Positions 45,305 through 57,483 of a stretch of 64,000 bases of DNA are shown in pieces; the stretch's first letter is position 1; the number at the start of each line of letters is the position of its first letter. The DNA lies in contig OZ022503.1 in assembly GCA_963989385.1 (NCBI GenBank), forward strand, positions 53,318,858 through 53,382,857, written 5' to 3'. The translations under genes were made by a program, and so were the position numbers. Source of the stretch: Ctena decussata (Eukaryota > Mollusca > Bivalvia > Lucinida > Lucinidae). The notes beneath the pieces were generated by a model, which had not been told where the DNA came from, did no database searches, and saw nothing but the letters and a program-made list of their open reading frames with translations.

Positions 45305-45911
45305 TATATGTATGTATGTATGTAGCCCTAATACTTTTAACTGCTGGAACGCCTTGTTAGCCTAACTTTTGCGGTGCCAAAGCTAACAGAATGGCGAACT
45401 GCAAATTCTGATCAGTCTGATCATGGTGGACACTCATACTCAGCCACTTCTGTGCCAATAATTAGATTCCTTACAGTATACATGTACATAGCATCAACAG
45501 CTAAGCACCATTCGCATTAAATTCTGTAACATTCACTGCTCTAGATGGCAACTCTAGCCTATAAAGTGGGAAAGGATTATTATTTTGACACTGGGGTTTC
45601 AGGAATGATTTTTTTATTGTTTTGTTTCTGCCCATTATGGTCTTTGTGTTTCTACACTATGTTTTTTTTGCAACCAGTGAAAACTTTCGGCCACTATCTG
45701 GACATTGTGTTAGTGTCACATTTTATTAAACCTCTTTGGAGCAGTGGACATGTCCATCCTAATTATTTGGATAAGTCAATTTCTAGTTTTAGGGTTTCTG
45801 GTAAATGTATTCACTTTATTATATTTTGCACATAAGTTCCTGTAAGCAAATAGTGCTGACCCTGATTAGACACAGTGTTCTGTGGCGTCTTAACTGAGTT
45901 TGCACTGTTTG
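45305..45911. other. No gene seen
   Basis: AT-rich. A 96-codon frame at 45545-45835 has a hydrophobic low-complexity composition and no splice or homology support. Confidence 0.5.
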
Positions 45912-46139
45912 CAGGGGCGTAGCTAGGGGCAATTTCATAATACGCACAACCATGTTTTATTCTCAACTTCTTGAAGGGAAAGCTAGTATTTCAGCCACTT
46001 TGGTAATTGGTATTGAAATCTTGTCTAATTTATAAATTTTCAGCATGCAAATATGCAGGTGCTTTTTGAAATTTTGTCAATTTTGACAAAATTTCAATAC
46101 GCACCTGCGTATTTGCCGTATAGGTAGCTACGCCCTTGG
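45912..46139 (+). mobile_element. GGGGCGTAGCTAGGGGC MITE, copy 2
   Basis: Best-preserved copy: CAGGGGCGTAGCTAGGGGCA to TAGGTAGCTACGCCCTTGG, with the TTTTGTCAATTTTGACAAAA centre. Confidence 0.85.
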
Positions 46140-46615
46140 TTTGCATATTTCCCTAAAACGGGTTTCCAGTCTAAAGTGGGTTAAATCGATGGAAGTAAGT
46201 AATTTTTCACTGAAATAATAATTTCAAAGTTAGTGTTTTACCTAATTTGGTATGCAACTAGGCGGAAACGCCATCAGATGACTATAATACATGTGCAGAT
46301 ATAAAAAAAATACACACACTATATTAGAATGGAGATCGACGGTTCTTTACTTTTGGCGATGTGTATGAATATAATATAGTGTAATTTATTTATATTACAT
46401 CAGGTAGAATTATGCCACCTGATTACAGATATTGTTATTTTTACTCAGTTTACTGATATGTACCATTTTTTAAATGATATATTTATATGTACAGTAATTA
46501 TACACTGTTGTTAGATCTATATTTTCTCATCTGAATCTTTATATTACATGTATAAATCAAGAGCCTTCTGTCTTTGTCTTTGATCCATTTTATTGACTGA
46601 CGTGAAGTCAGGCTA

Positions 46616-47060
46616 TGAGGTGCCGTTTTACTATGAATTCCCTGTTTTGGTATATCTCACATTGAAATAAGTGATATCACAAAATCAGATTAGTGATATC
46701 ACAATATTAGTGATATCACTAAATAGAGTGTGATATCACAAAACAGATTTTGTGATATCACTAAATCACAGCTATTTTAGTGATATCACTAAATCATGAT
46801 ATCACAAAATCATATCCACTTTTATGATATCACAACATTTGTTTAGCGATATCACTAAATCTACTTTGTGATATCACAAATTTCATTTTCATTACTAATT
46901 CATTCCTATTTAGTGATATCACTAAATCAATTATGTGATATGATGTAATACTAAATGATCTTACAAAATAATATGTGATATCACATATTCAAAATAGTAT
47001 TATCACAAAATCGATATAGTGATATCACAAAAAGGGGATTTATTGTAAAACGACACCTCA
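46616..47060. mobile_element. MITE filled with GTGATATCAC palindromes
   Basis: TIRs TGAGGTGCCGTTTTACTATG and the mirrored end TTGTAAAACGACACCTCA extend about 28 bp; TA flanks both sides (46614-46615 and 47061-47062). Between them (46671-47030) are ten exact GTGATATCAC words and three one-base variants. Most are extended to TTTAGTGATATCACTAAA or TTTTGTGATATCACAAAA. No reading frame. Confidence 0.88.
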
Positions 47061-47062
47061 TA

Positions 47063-48310
47063 AGAGGCAAGCTTGAGGAAAGGAGGGTTATGGTAACGAC
47101 CTCGACAGCCCAAGATGGACCTCCATCAACTCAGACGTAGGCATATCGGCAACAGAGAAGAACGAAGGAAAACCAGAGATAGTTTGTCGGGAATTGTCTG
47201 ACAAATGCGTCGTATGATAATATATATAATACATTGACCGCAATATAAAAGGGACTATGTAGCATGTGGGACTTTATACTCGCAGCTTGATCAGAGCCGT
47301 AGTTGGTCCCTATACTAAATATAGATTGCCTTGTTGAAGCAAACAGTGTCCAGTTGTTCAAAGCGCCGTTAGCTTAGCGAAGCTTTAGTCAAGGATTCGT
47401 TAAGTCTTCTAGTACATGTACGAGCATATAAAATCAAGTTAACTTATTACATTCTCGGCTGAAATTATGACACTTTTTTGTCTTGTTTGTTAAAACTTGA
47501 AAATATATCGTCTCGTTGGGTTTAAATAGCTGGGCTCAGATTTGGAGCTGTATAGCGGAGGCGGGTGCGAAAATATCAGGCTCGATTTTAATTTATTTAA
47601 GTTTTATAATCGGCAAACCTAGTACTAGACAAAAAAATCGTCTGAGATTCCTTTATATTCTTAGCAAAGAAATACAAGCCAATATAAATTTGCTTTTTCC
47701 CAGGTGCCTCTGGGAGGATTTATTTCCTGTAGGGAAATAAGTCCCTGTAGATTGGTTACATTCTCTACAATGTTCAGAGATTGGTTATTGATGCACGGCC
47801 GGATGCCGGCTTTTAGAACTACTTTTCAAAGTGTATCTTTCGACTGCAGTTGAAGCTGTACAAACACGTCAGAATTGTCTTTTATGATAACAACAGATGC
47901 TAAATTACGAAATGTCAAACCTTTAATAAACGTTTGTGTGTATTACTGGCGTTTTCAACTGAACAATTCTTCGAATCGTCAGTGTTATGTAGGACTGCAT
48001 TGCCGTTTGCCACACATGCTGCGCTTTGTGCTATAAGAAACATATCATTCAGTTCAAAGCCGTGAGAAATTCTTCGTCGGGACCAGTAGCCGTACAGAAA
48101 ATGGTTGTAAAAGTATGATGCAGGTTTCATAGGCAAGTAAATTATTCTTATTTTAACAAAAATTGGCCCTTTCATAAAACAAAATGGCGGTCATATTATT
48201 TCAATTTTCGTGTATTCTTTAGCACTTTTGTGTACAGGCTCAGAGAAGGACTCTTGAAAACATTGAAAGCTGGAAATGTTCTTTTGCTGTAGGACATACG
48301 AATGCATTAA
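47063..48310. other. No gene seen
   Basis: Unique-looking DNA. Frames up to 86 codons exist on both strands but have no splice context or recognisable motif. Confidence 0.5.
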
Positions 48311-48315
48311 ATATA

Positions 48316-48478
48316 CAGTTTATTTAATCGTCCCATTTAAAATATGGGATTTACAAACCTCGGGTGGTTTAAAGATCCGATAAAGATACTCGTCCTTCGG
48401 ACTCGTTTCTTTATCGGATCTATAAGCCTCCCTCGGTTAATAAATCCCATATTTTAAATGGGACGATCAATAAACTCT
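48316..48478. mobile_element. Hairpin MITE (CCCATTTAAAATATGGGATT)
   Basis: TTTATTTAATCGTCCCATTT and AAAATATGGGATTTA are mirrored; inner arm AGATCCGATAAAGA against TCTTTATCGGATCT. Confidence 0.85.
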
Positions 48479-48684
48479 AGACATCAACCCCAATATAGGT
48501 TCTTATAATCTGTAGGTTGGTGTAATCTACATTTCTTGGTCTCGAAATTTGGCCTCAAATCTTGACTATTTGATCAATTAACATCATATTTGGGATATGG
48601 GTTCGCTTGGACACCAAGACATGTAAGTCATGGTGCGTTTTGTTTCATTTGCAAGTGGTTCTGTCGTGAATCTTGAAAAGGATA

Positions 48685-50091
48685 CAATGGACTCGACAGT
48701 ATCGGATCATCGACAGTATCGGATCACTCGTCAGTTATCTCCCATTTTTCTCACAAATGAAGCAAATATTTTTACCATTATATTACAGTCATCAAGCTAG
48801 ACCAATGGCAAAGTGCAGGGTGAAAATTTCGATCGAAATCTGCGATTCTGAAACAAATCAGAGTTGTTGAAAAGCTTGGCCCCTCTTCAGCGGCGCTTGC
48901 ATTTTGCCTGTTGCTCGTTACCCCATAATATATTTCGGTTATTTAAACTATTTTATCATTAGGCGACTGAAACCAATTTTGCTTTATAATGTGCCGTGGC
49001 ATCCCTTAAATTGCAAGCAGTCATTATTTTTGTGACATCCCAGTATTTGATGAAACTAAAGACTTGAAAAGTGGGGCACCGCTGTGCGACAGTAACGGAT
49101 CATTACATAATTTGAACTGAAATACAGGCCTCAGCTGGAAAAATATATGTTGGATGCTTAGTCTGGTGCTATAAACAATTAATAAATCAACTACCTTAGT
49201 GGCTGCTGTGTCTTCTTTCAAAGAAGGTCTGTATAAAACTAAGACAACATCCTTTTTGTAAAATATCCCCCATGCCACGTCCCACACGCTAGCGTATGAT
49301 AATGAAGGTTACGCGTAGCACGCCTCAGCTTGTGCGAAACATTCTGAAGAAACATTCGAGATCAGCTCGCATGTGTGTGAACCTAATAATGACTGGCATT
49401 CATCGGATGGACATCTGTAAACTGTGTAGACTCAGGTTAATGCCAGAGAACCCGTTGAATGACCATGTAGTGTTTATACACTGATTGCATTGAAATATCA
49501 ATGTTAAGGCGGAAAATCACCGTAAATGTGTTGATCCTGATCAGACACTACAGTCTTATCAGGGTCTACACTTTGCAAAGGCAGATTATGATCTTAACTG
49601 TTTGAGTTGTTCCGTGTTTTGGGGCGCAGGGGATTACTGATTAGGAATTTTTGGCATGCTTGTACTTTTGTATACATTCAACTTTTATTTAACAGAAATA
49701 ACCGTTGCTGCTGAAGTACCACGTGAAAAATATCGTTGAAAGGCCGTAAAAGTTTTCTCTGAGAGTTTAATAGGTCCATCTGTTTATGTAGCCAAATTAT
49801 TGAAGCAAAGAAGGTTGGCAAAATGCCTGACTGCCTCGGAGGAACTCTCCTATTAAATATTATCATATGATCCGATACTGTCGCACCTGATTCGCTACTG
49901 TCGTAAGACCCTCCTGTAAGTCTGGATAGGTTATCTGCCCTTGAAGGAATAAATTTCGTAAATATTTTGACATGGATAGATAGAAGGGATATTTTGCAAT
50001 TGTTATGTGTCATAACATACATACTTTTAGCATTCACATACAACTAAACAGGAGTTTTATTGAACTTGATCCGATACTGTCGAGTCCACTG
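48685..50091. mobile_element. TA-flanked 1.4-kb inverted-repeat transposon, non-autonomous
   Basis: CAATGGACTCGACAGTATCG to GATCA at the left is mirrored by TGATCCGATACTGTCGAGTCCACTG (split) at the right, with TA at 48683-48684 and 50092-50093. The CGACAGTATCGGATCA word recurs at 48711-48726, around 49086-49105 and around 49866-49905. Frames inside (a 121-codon minus frame at 49678-50043 and a 62-codon plus frame at 49296) show no catalytic motif I can identify. Confidence 0.75.
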
Positions 50092-50862
50092 TATTATGAA
50101 TTAATGGAAAAGGAGATACCAAGATTGATCTCATAATATATTTGTTGTTTGTATTCTCATAAAATCTCATAACATAGTTTATCATATGACATCGCTGTTA
50201 TTCAGTGGATAACGTCGTGTCATAAAACTCGTATGACCACACGTGTAATAACACTTTGGCGCGTACACGTAACGTCATTGAACACGTAACGTCATTGACA
50301 ACGTCCATGTCAACATTTTGAGAGTTTGCGATCAGTAATAGCCTAACCTGCAGTTCTTTCTACTGGGACACACATTGCAGGCCTAGTAGAGCAGTCGTAT
50401 CAGGATCAGCGCTGTTTGCATTTCAGTCTCATCATGCCAGCAGACAGAAAAAGTGAATCATCATCGAATCAACGTTGATTCAATGTGATTCGATGTTTTG
50501 TGATCATCGATTAAACTATGGCAAAACATCTTCGATAAGCCTCTTTATTTTGGTGTACTAATTCGCATATGATCAGCTTTGTCTTAAGTAAAAAGTAACC
50601 GTCAATATCAATGTTAATTCAAAGGCATAGTGACGTTTAACCAACGTTACTGACACGACGGTGTGTCAGCGTTGTGTGTCAGCTGAGCATGAGGAATAAA
50701 TCTGTTATCATTGAATGTGGCTGGAATATTTAGTGTTGCGTCACGCGAAGAAAGTCTTCAGATGAGCATTTGCGAACAGTCTGCTCGGTAAGTGCATGGA
50801 AAGTCAAACACGCAGCATCTTACTAATTCCAGTACGTAATACACTTTTTCTGACTAGTCTAA

Positions 50863-52015
50863 TGTGGCTGTCATACAGTGACGTATAGCATCAGCGTATG
50901 CCGACGTATGAGAAATTTAGTAAACACGCTGGTGTACGTTGAATAAGTTAGGGGTACGTTATGAACAAGTTACGAGTACGCTCAAATACGTTGGTATAAG
51001 TTGTTGTACGTCGAATGCTGCCCAAAAGTTTGTGCATGCATAAAATTTTCAACGTACGCCGACGTATTGTTTATAAGTTAGTCATAAGTTTGGTGTACGC
51101 AACAGGTAAGTTATGCGTACGTTCATGCACGTAACTTATAAGTTAATCATACGTTGACATACGTCGGCAGCCAGCAGGGTCATTGTGGAGCGTACGCGTA
51201 ACTTATTTCTGACTTATAGGTAACGTACCTGTAACTTATACCGAGCGTATCCAGAACGTATCCAACCTATGCCTGACGACCTTAGAACGTATTCAACGTA
51301 TCACGAACGCACTGAGCGTATTTAGGTAACATATCCGCCAGCGACCAGCGCTTCAGCTATATATATTGGATACAGATCAGCAATTCATCACTTTTAAATA
51401 AGGAATCTTCTTGGACCGCTTCTGCTTGTCGTTTTGGGGCTTGAGAGGGGGTTAATACTTCAGATGCCACCACAGCTGCTGCAGATGCCGCCATGGATAC
51501 CACTAAAGAGGCATTAGAGTCTGCGCGAGAGGGAGGTTGGCTACCATCGTAGGCACGGCAGTCGGGTGATGATTGGGACGACGGTAGGCATGCAGGTGGT
51601 CAGCTACTACCTGCAAAGTTCTCTAATTTTCGTTCTTTACGCATGTCCATCGATCAACGTCCACTACAATAAAAAGAGTTGTAGAGAGCCGTCGCTTTAC
51701 ATCTGATCGTCGAAGCACGCTACACGCTATACATAAGGTCGGCGTAAGTTAGACTAACGTTGTGCATGCGTTCGGCATAAGACGAGAACGCTACAGATAC
51801 GCTGGGAACACGCTGTTATACGCTTTTATAAGTTATGTATACGCTAGGGATAAGTTGTGAATAAGTTATTTATACGTTTCAATACGCTATGTGTGCGTTC
51901 CAAAACCGGCTGCTGTTTGATTTTTTTAATTTATCTCCAGCGTATGCCAGCGTATTGGATAAATTTTTCATACGTTGGCATACGTTGTCTGAAACGTTGT
52001 AGTGTGACAGGGCCT
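50863..52015. mobile_element. PIF/Harbinger-like 1,153-bp insertion
   Basis: Right end in reverse reads AGGCCCTGTCACACTACAAC; left end TGTGGCTGTCATACAGTGAC is its diverged partner. TAA flanks both ends (50860-50862, 52016-52018). The uninserted version GACTAGTCTAAGCAGTGCAG is seen at 63538-63557, so the insertion limits are exact. A 3-bp TWA duplication and such ends fit PIF/Harbinger. Arms are packed with ACGTA, AAGTTA and CGTATGCC words. Confidence 0.85.
51357..51599 (-). pseudogene. Open frame remnant inside the Harbinger-like element
   Basis: About 80 codons open on the minus strand, with an internal ATG at 51494 (MAASAAAVVASEVLTPSQAP) and a stop at 51357. Composition is Ser/Pro/Ala-rich then charged, unlike the surrounding AT-rich word repeats. 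It could be a fragment of an element-encoded protein or a captured exon, or chance. No family recognised. Confidence 0.3.
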
Positions 52016-53105
52016 TAAGCAGTGCAGGCTCTCTCGTAAACGATGCACTGCACTTACTCTAACAGACAACGCAGCTGCATGGACTTATCCTGGTACCCAC
52101 TGTTTGCATATAGCGTCAAACATATTTTACCCGGACAGAGCTCATAACATTCAAAACAAGAGATGAGCATAAAATGCACGTGAAAATAAGATCGACCATT
52201 GATTATCTTGATTGTCAATGAGCCGCACCCTCGGAAAATTGCCACGTGCGACGAGAAGAATCAGATCAGTCTGTGGTAACATGTATGCGTTCACAACATG
52301 TATAAGCAATCTTGAGCATCATACACTGTGGCGCCGTAAAGAGTGCGAAAAGAAAAGACACTAATGGGACTGCATTCAATTTTCCCAAGATGGGGTGAAA
52401 TACATTTTTCCTTGCGCATACCTCGTGTCATGATAAAACCAGTCTTATTTCATAAGCAAAACACGCGTGTGTTGACTAGACGCATGCGCAGTCAGAGCAG
52501 AGTAGACTACACATGAGCGTAGACATATCTTGGTACCTTCTGGTTGCGTATACATACATATTTCGTTGCAAATATTATGGGCTGAAGCACATTTTTTCCT
52601 TGCGCAGGCCATTTGAGTCGTGTCGTGATAAAGTCAGCCTTATGGTGTATGCAAAACACCTATGTCCAGACTAATCTGTGCACTAGCACAATCAGAACAG
52701 GTTAGGCACAATAAGTATGCCTTCTGGAAATCAAACGGTGAACTGCACTAGCTCTGACAGACTACGCAGTTGCATAGATTTATCTTGGTACCCACTGCTT
52801 GCGTATAGTGTCAAACATATTTTGCCCGGACAAGGCTCATAACGTTCAAAGAGATGAGCATAAAATGCACGTGCAAATATAACCGACCCTTGATTATCAA
52901 TGATGTAATCCAACAGCTGCAAGATTAACAAAAAATAAATAAAAATTACCGCAGGGATCCTAAATTTTGGGATAGATGTATCTGAGTAATCACTTTAGAA
53001 TCAGATCAAGATGTGCAATGCGTCATATCCTATCAGTATTTTTGACTAACTGTCAGCTACTTAGCAGTTGTTTAAATTTTAGAAATATCTGGTAATTCAA
53101 AGGTG

Positions 53106-53213
53106 TCCCATGTGGACAGCGAAGGCTCTGCTCAGACTGGGCGGATGCCCAGGCTGATCTGGGACTTCGCTGGGCGCACATCCATTTTGTTGGTTTTGTC
53201 GAGTCGCAGCTCA
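53106..53213. mobile_element. TGAGCCGCGACACGAC MITE, right half only
   Basis: GGACAGCGAAGGCTCTG to TTTTGTCGAGTCGCAGCTCA; the left half is absent, replaced by the end of copy B. Confidence 0.75.
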
Positions 53214-53650
53214 TATGTTTAATGTATTTTGTATCGCTTTTAGTGTTTTTGTATTGATATACAGCTCCTCCGTGTCAGCAGAGTATATCAGAATATTTAT
53301 AGACGAGACAGAAATCAACAGGATAGATTGTTGACTGAGACAAAAATTTATCTGAAAATCATTCCACCTCTTCACTGTCATTTCAATTAGACCTAATGGC
53401 TTGCATTTTGTGATAAATGACTGATGAAAGGTTTCACGAAGCATCAAATGGCAACAGTGATGTTTCTAATGAGAACTTTGGGAAAAGCCGGAAATAAACA
53501 CGCTGTTTATTATGTCAGAAAACAAACAAATTACTAAAGTACAAAATCAGCGTATAGGATGGACAGTTATTGGAAAAACAGGTTTTTATTAAGGATAAAC
53601 CAACTGTTTGAGAAAGAGCGGCTCATTCGCGAACTACTCATTCGCGAGGG

Positions 53651-53899
53651 TCAAGGGCGTAGCTATCTATACGCAAATACGCAGGTGCGTATTGAAATTT
53701 TGTCAAATTGACAAAATTTCAACACACACCTGAGTATTCTCATGCTGAAATGTTGTTAATTGGGCATAATTTTTATACTTACTGCCAACAGACATGAAAA
53801 TTTGAAATATCTTAGCGGCTAAACCCCTTATTATTGCCCCTAATGAGTATAAAACATGATTGTGCGTACTGAGTTATTGTCCCTAGCTACGCCATTGAG
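53651..53899 (-). mobile_element. GGGGCGTAGCTAGGGGC MITE, copy 3 (diverged)
   Basis: TCAAGGGCGTAGCTATCTAT to CCCTAGCTACGCCATTG, with ATTTTGTCAAATTGACAAAA centre. Confidence 0.75.
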
Positions 53900-54084
53900 G
53901 GTTTCGTGCGTATATGATTTTTCGACAATATAAACTACCTTGCCTTACAATCTTCTTAAGGATAGTTAGTAGAGATGACTTGAAAGAGTTAGATTGCCTG
54001 TAATAATGGGAGTGCCTTCTTTACCTCTGAGGCAGTCATAAATTATTATTTATGATCTTGTCAGAAAGTGTGTGAAGCTCTTAC

Positions 54085-54357
54085 CTTTCGCTTAGACAAT
54101 GTTTATATTAGATTTGGGATTTAATTATATAGACAAATTGTAGGTAATCCTATGGGTACTAACTGTGTGCCTCTTGTTGCTGATCTGCTTTTTGTTCTGT
54201 TATGAGGGACTTCATTCTGCCTCTTTCAGAGGATACCCGAAGCTTTCAGTTCTACTTCTCGGTATATTGATGACCTATATAATATTGACAATAACTTATT
54301 TGATAGCATGGATAATCAAATTTACTCTTCTGAACTTCAGTTAAGTCCAGCGTCTTA
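54085..54357 (+). pseudogene. Decayed reverse-transcriptase fragment
   Basis: Translations show GNPMGTNC near 54142 and, in another frame, SRYIDDLYNIDN near 54260. The latter has the aromatic-x-DD type signature of the RT palm, and the former resembles the G-x-PMG-T motif preceding it in Penelope-like and related retroelements. In-frame stops and at least one frameshift break it. Only this palm segment is recognisable. Class assignment is tentative. Confidence 0.65.
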
Positions 54358-54359
54358 AA

Positions 54360-56170
54360 CTTTATGATGGCACCAACCTAAACCTAACATTATGATAACA
54401 GAGGCAGTTGGTGCCTGACACCCGTTCTGGTTTGTCTTGAGTCGAGCCCATCGTGGTTTAACCGGTGGATTTCTTCTGTTTTGCTATTTCTATGAGTCCT
54501 CATGTTTGTTTTATCTTTGTTTTAATTCTTTCTATGTTTCTGAGATAATGCACTTATGAGCTATGAATCTTCCACGCAAATCGAAGATCTAAGTGTCTAA
54601 TGAACCAAAGCAGAACCAAGGGCAAAGGCTGGTCGCCCCACCCACGCCGCAGTAATGTTATTACTGGCCGTCCCAAGGAGGCACTTCTGTTTTGGTTCTT
54701 CTTGGTTGTTTTATTTGTTGTTTGCTACTTTGTCTGTTATTGATATATTGCTTGTGATGTTAAGGGTACCCGGTGGCCGAGTGCGCGTGAGGTGGCTGTT
54801 TGCCTGTCTGCCGCTAATTGTTTATTTGATGTCGGGTTTTGTGTTGCCTTTTCCCACATGGTGTCTTGGTAGGAATCTGGGATTGAATTGTGTCAGTTCC
54901 TGAATTAAGGTGTGGGTCGTACACACCTACGTTTTCCCATCTATTCCACAACAGAGGGGGGGGGGGGGGGCACTTTTTACTTCCTGTTGCTTTCCTGGGC
55001 GACGTAGCCCTTTCAAAATAAGATTTACGCTTTAAGGGCTAGAGGAGCAAAGTCTTTCTTTCAAGCGTTGATTCTCATTGAAAAAGGGATGTAAAATGCA
55101 TACGTGCCTCCCATTTGTAAATGTTACCAGTCAACTAAAGCTGTTCATAAACGAAAAACCGCAAAAATGCTAAATACACAGAATCTATGAAGGAAGTGAC
55201 AAACGGTAAGATTGTGCAAAAAATATAGAAAATTCGGAAAAAAGTTCATGTGTACATTACCAATTCTGTAAGAGCAAAGGATACTATATAAATGTAGTAC
55301 TACATGCGCTCACAAAATGCGCTTTCTATTTGTTAGGGACAGAGAACCTGCTGATAATAATGGACTAATAAAAAAATAAACAATATTAATCAAAATCACT
55401 TGTTATTTAAATTTTAGGCCTCCAGAAGAATCAATACTAAAATCAAACTTCATGTTTCATAGCTGCACCTCTATTATACTTTGAAGTTACTGAATTAGAT
55501 ACATAGTTGTTTTAGTTTTGTTTTGTTTTTCAAATCAGACACATTCATGTCGCTGTTATCGCTTGTCCATATCTGGTAGTTTTGTAATCTTGTCTGCGGT
55601 ATCTCAGTAATGTGTCCTTGACTTATTTGTTCCAATAGAATAATGGATTAAACTTGTCATCAAAGAAAGTTTCAGCAGACAGCCATCTAGTAATTATTGA
55701 TCAACAGAGAGTCTGCAATTGAGAAAATTGAAAGGAAATTGATTTCTCTCCGAGCTGTAAATCTCTGCATGCTCCATTTACTAGAAGGATATTGTATCAT
55801 CCACTTAGGCACAGAGGAAATGACAATTAGAGCTGAGACATCATGAACACATCCAGTGAAATGTAGCAAATGCACATACATGTATTGGTTATACTTATGA
55901 AACGCGAACATTCTGATTTTTAATTGCATTGAAGTTAGACTGCGTGTGCACAAATATCCTAATTTGCAATAGCTTTACAGATACACGGGCATAGAGGTAA
56001 GTGAGAAGCTTTGTTGCATGGAGAAACTGACAATATTAAGCACGTCTATCAGAAACGTCACACGGAATTAGGAAAAAGCAAAAACCGCGCATAAAGAGAG
56101 CTGATACAACGCTTACAAATTAGTAAAAGTCCATGGTTTTGTTTCATGCTTTGTTTCTTCAGTTCATTAA
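54360..56170. other. No gene seen
   Basis: Contains a G12-type run near 54955-54970 and a short CTTTAAGGGCTAGAGGAGC element near 55031-55075. An 82-codon frame at 54655 is hydrophobic and unsupported. Confidence 0.5.
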
Positions 56171-56175
56171 CAATT

Positions 56176-56407
56176 TGAGCCGCGACACGACAAAACCAAC
56201 GTAGTAGCATGTGCGCCCAGCGAAGACTCAGATCAGCCTGGGCATCCGCCCAGCCCGCCCATCGCTGTCCGCATGGAGCTACCTTAGACCTTAGCTTCCC
56301 CATAAGTGCACAGCGAAGACTCTGATCAGACTGTTGGGACACCCAGGCTGATCTAAATATTCGCAGGGCGCACTTACCATTTTGTTGGTTTTGTCGTGTC
56401 GGGGCTC
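56176..56407. mobile_element. TGAGCCGCGACACGAC MITE, copy 4
   Basis: TGAGCCGCGACACGACAAAA is the clearest left end in the window; right end TTTTGTCGTGTCGGGGCTCA. Interior as in the other copies. Confidence 0.85.
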
Positions 56408-57256
56408 ATTTCTGTTTTCAGGTAGTTAAAATCCTAACAAGTGTTATATTCAGCATGCTCTCCGTCCTTACATGCATTAGTTCTGAAATAAAACATTGAC
56501 ATCGCTACGATAATCACTAATACCGCTTCTGTTGTTGCCATTTGATGCTGCTTAAAACCTTTCATCAGTCGTTTATCAGAAAATGAGAGACATTACGTCT
56601 AATTGAAATGACAGTGAAGCGATGAACTGGATTTTATGACGAAGTAATTTGTGTCCTCTTAGGGAACTCTGTCTAGTCTATATGCTAATCCACTAAGCTG
56701 TTGATAGCGGATTCGACCTGATGAAATCATTTGCTTTAACCCAGGTTGAAAGAGATTGTAAGAATGATAAAATGATTTTTAAAGATAAACATATTTTAGC
56801 TTTGATTGGAAGAACTGCGGGAAAAATTAAAATGTTGCGTAAAAAAAATCCCCTCTGCTTTTCACTTAAGTCTTGTTTGGTCCTTCATTTCTTCCTCACG
56901 TTATTATGATCGTTTCTTTAGCATAGCTTCGACATAAAACATGGCTCTCATATAGCCTGATATCAACCTTTTTTCTCATCATCAGCCTTTTTATACCATT
57001 GTCAGGAAAAGGATTGATTTTAGTAAAGAGGTGTTGTCTCCCTTGGACCAGTATCGAGGCAAAATTGGCAAAAATTACAGCTGTACAATTCTCAGTAATT
57101 TTGAACCAAAGTATCTGTATTTCACTTATTCATGTATATCTTAGATGTGTGATTGACTTGATATATGATCGTGAAATGTAAATGGCAAATGACTCGAATA
57201 ATGATCAAATTTGTGTGTTTCATGTGAATGGTCGTTCTAGTTAAAAGCCACAGCGT

Positions 57257-57483
57257 CAAGGGCGTAGCTACGTATACGGCAAATACGCAAGTTCGTATTG
57301 AAATTTTGTCAAAATTGACAAAATTTCAAAATGCACCTGCATATTTGTATGCTGAAATTTTATAAATTAGACATGATTTCAATACCAATTACCAAAGTGG
57401 CTGAAATACTAGCCTTCCTTTCAAGAAGTAGAGCATAAAACATGGTTGTGCGTATCATGAAATTGCCCCTAGTTACGCTTCTG
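57257..57483 (-). mobile_element. GGGGCGTAGCTAGGGGC MITE, copy 4
   Basis: TCAAGGGCGTAGCTACGTAT to AATTGCCCCTAGTTACGCTT, reverse of copies 1 and 2. Confidence 0.85.

Larger units (their letters stand above)
50318..53105 (-). repeat. Inverted dispersed copy of the 5S-array family (copy B)
   Basis: Reverse complement of several unit segments: 50318-50450 matches the 5S upstream flank (GGCCTGCAATGTGTGTCCCA in reverse), 50455-50860 the distal part, and 52019-53105 modules A'/A down to GGGACACCTTT. No 5S-like sequence remains. The copy is interrupted by the insertion at 50863-52015. Confidence 0.85.
53358..56640. repeat. Distant inverted pair of ~100-bp arms
   Basis: CACTGTCATTTCAATTAGAC to ATGGCAACAG (53372-53456) is mirrored by TTGCCATTTGATGCTG to AATTGAAATGACAGTG (56536-56616), diverged. 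Between them are a GGGCGTAGCTA MITE, a decayed RT fragment and another MITE, so this may be an eroded large element. Confidence 0.5.

Noticed and set aside
49678..50043. 121-codon minus-strand frame as a transposase or retroelement protein
   Set aside because: It overlaps the TIR-word repeats of the 48685-50091 element and lacks recognisable catalytic residues.
54655..54903. 82-codon hydrophobic frame as a membrane protein gene
   Set aside because: No splice context, promoter or partner exons, and the hydrophobicity follows from T-rich DNA.
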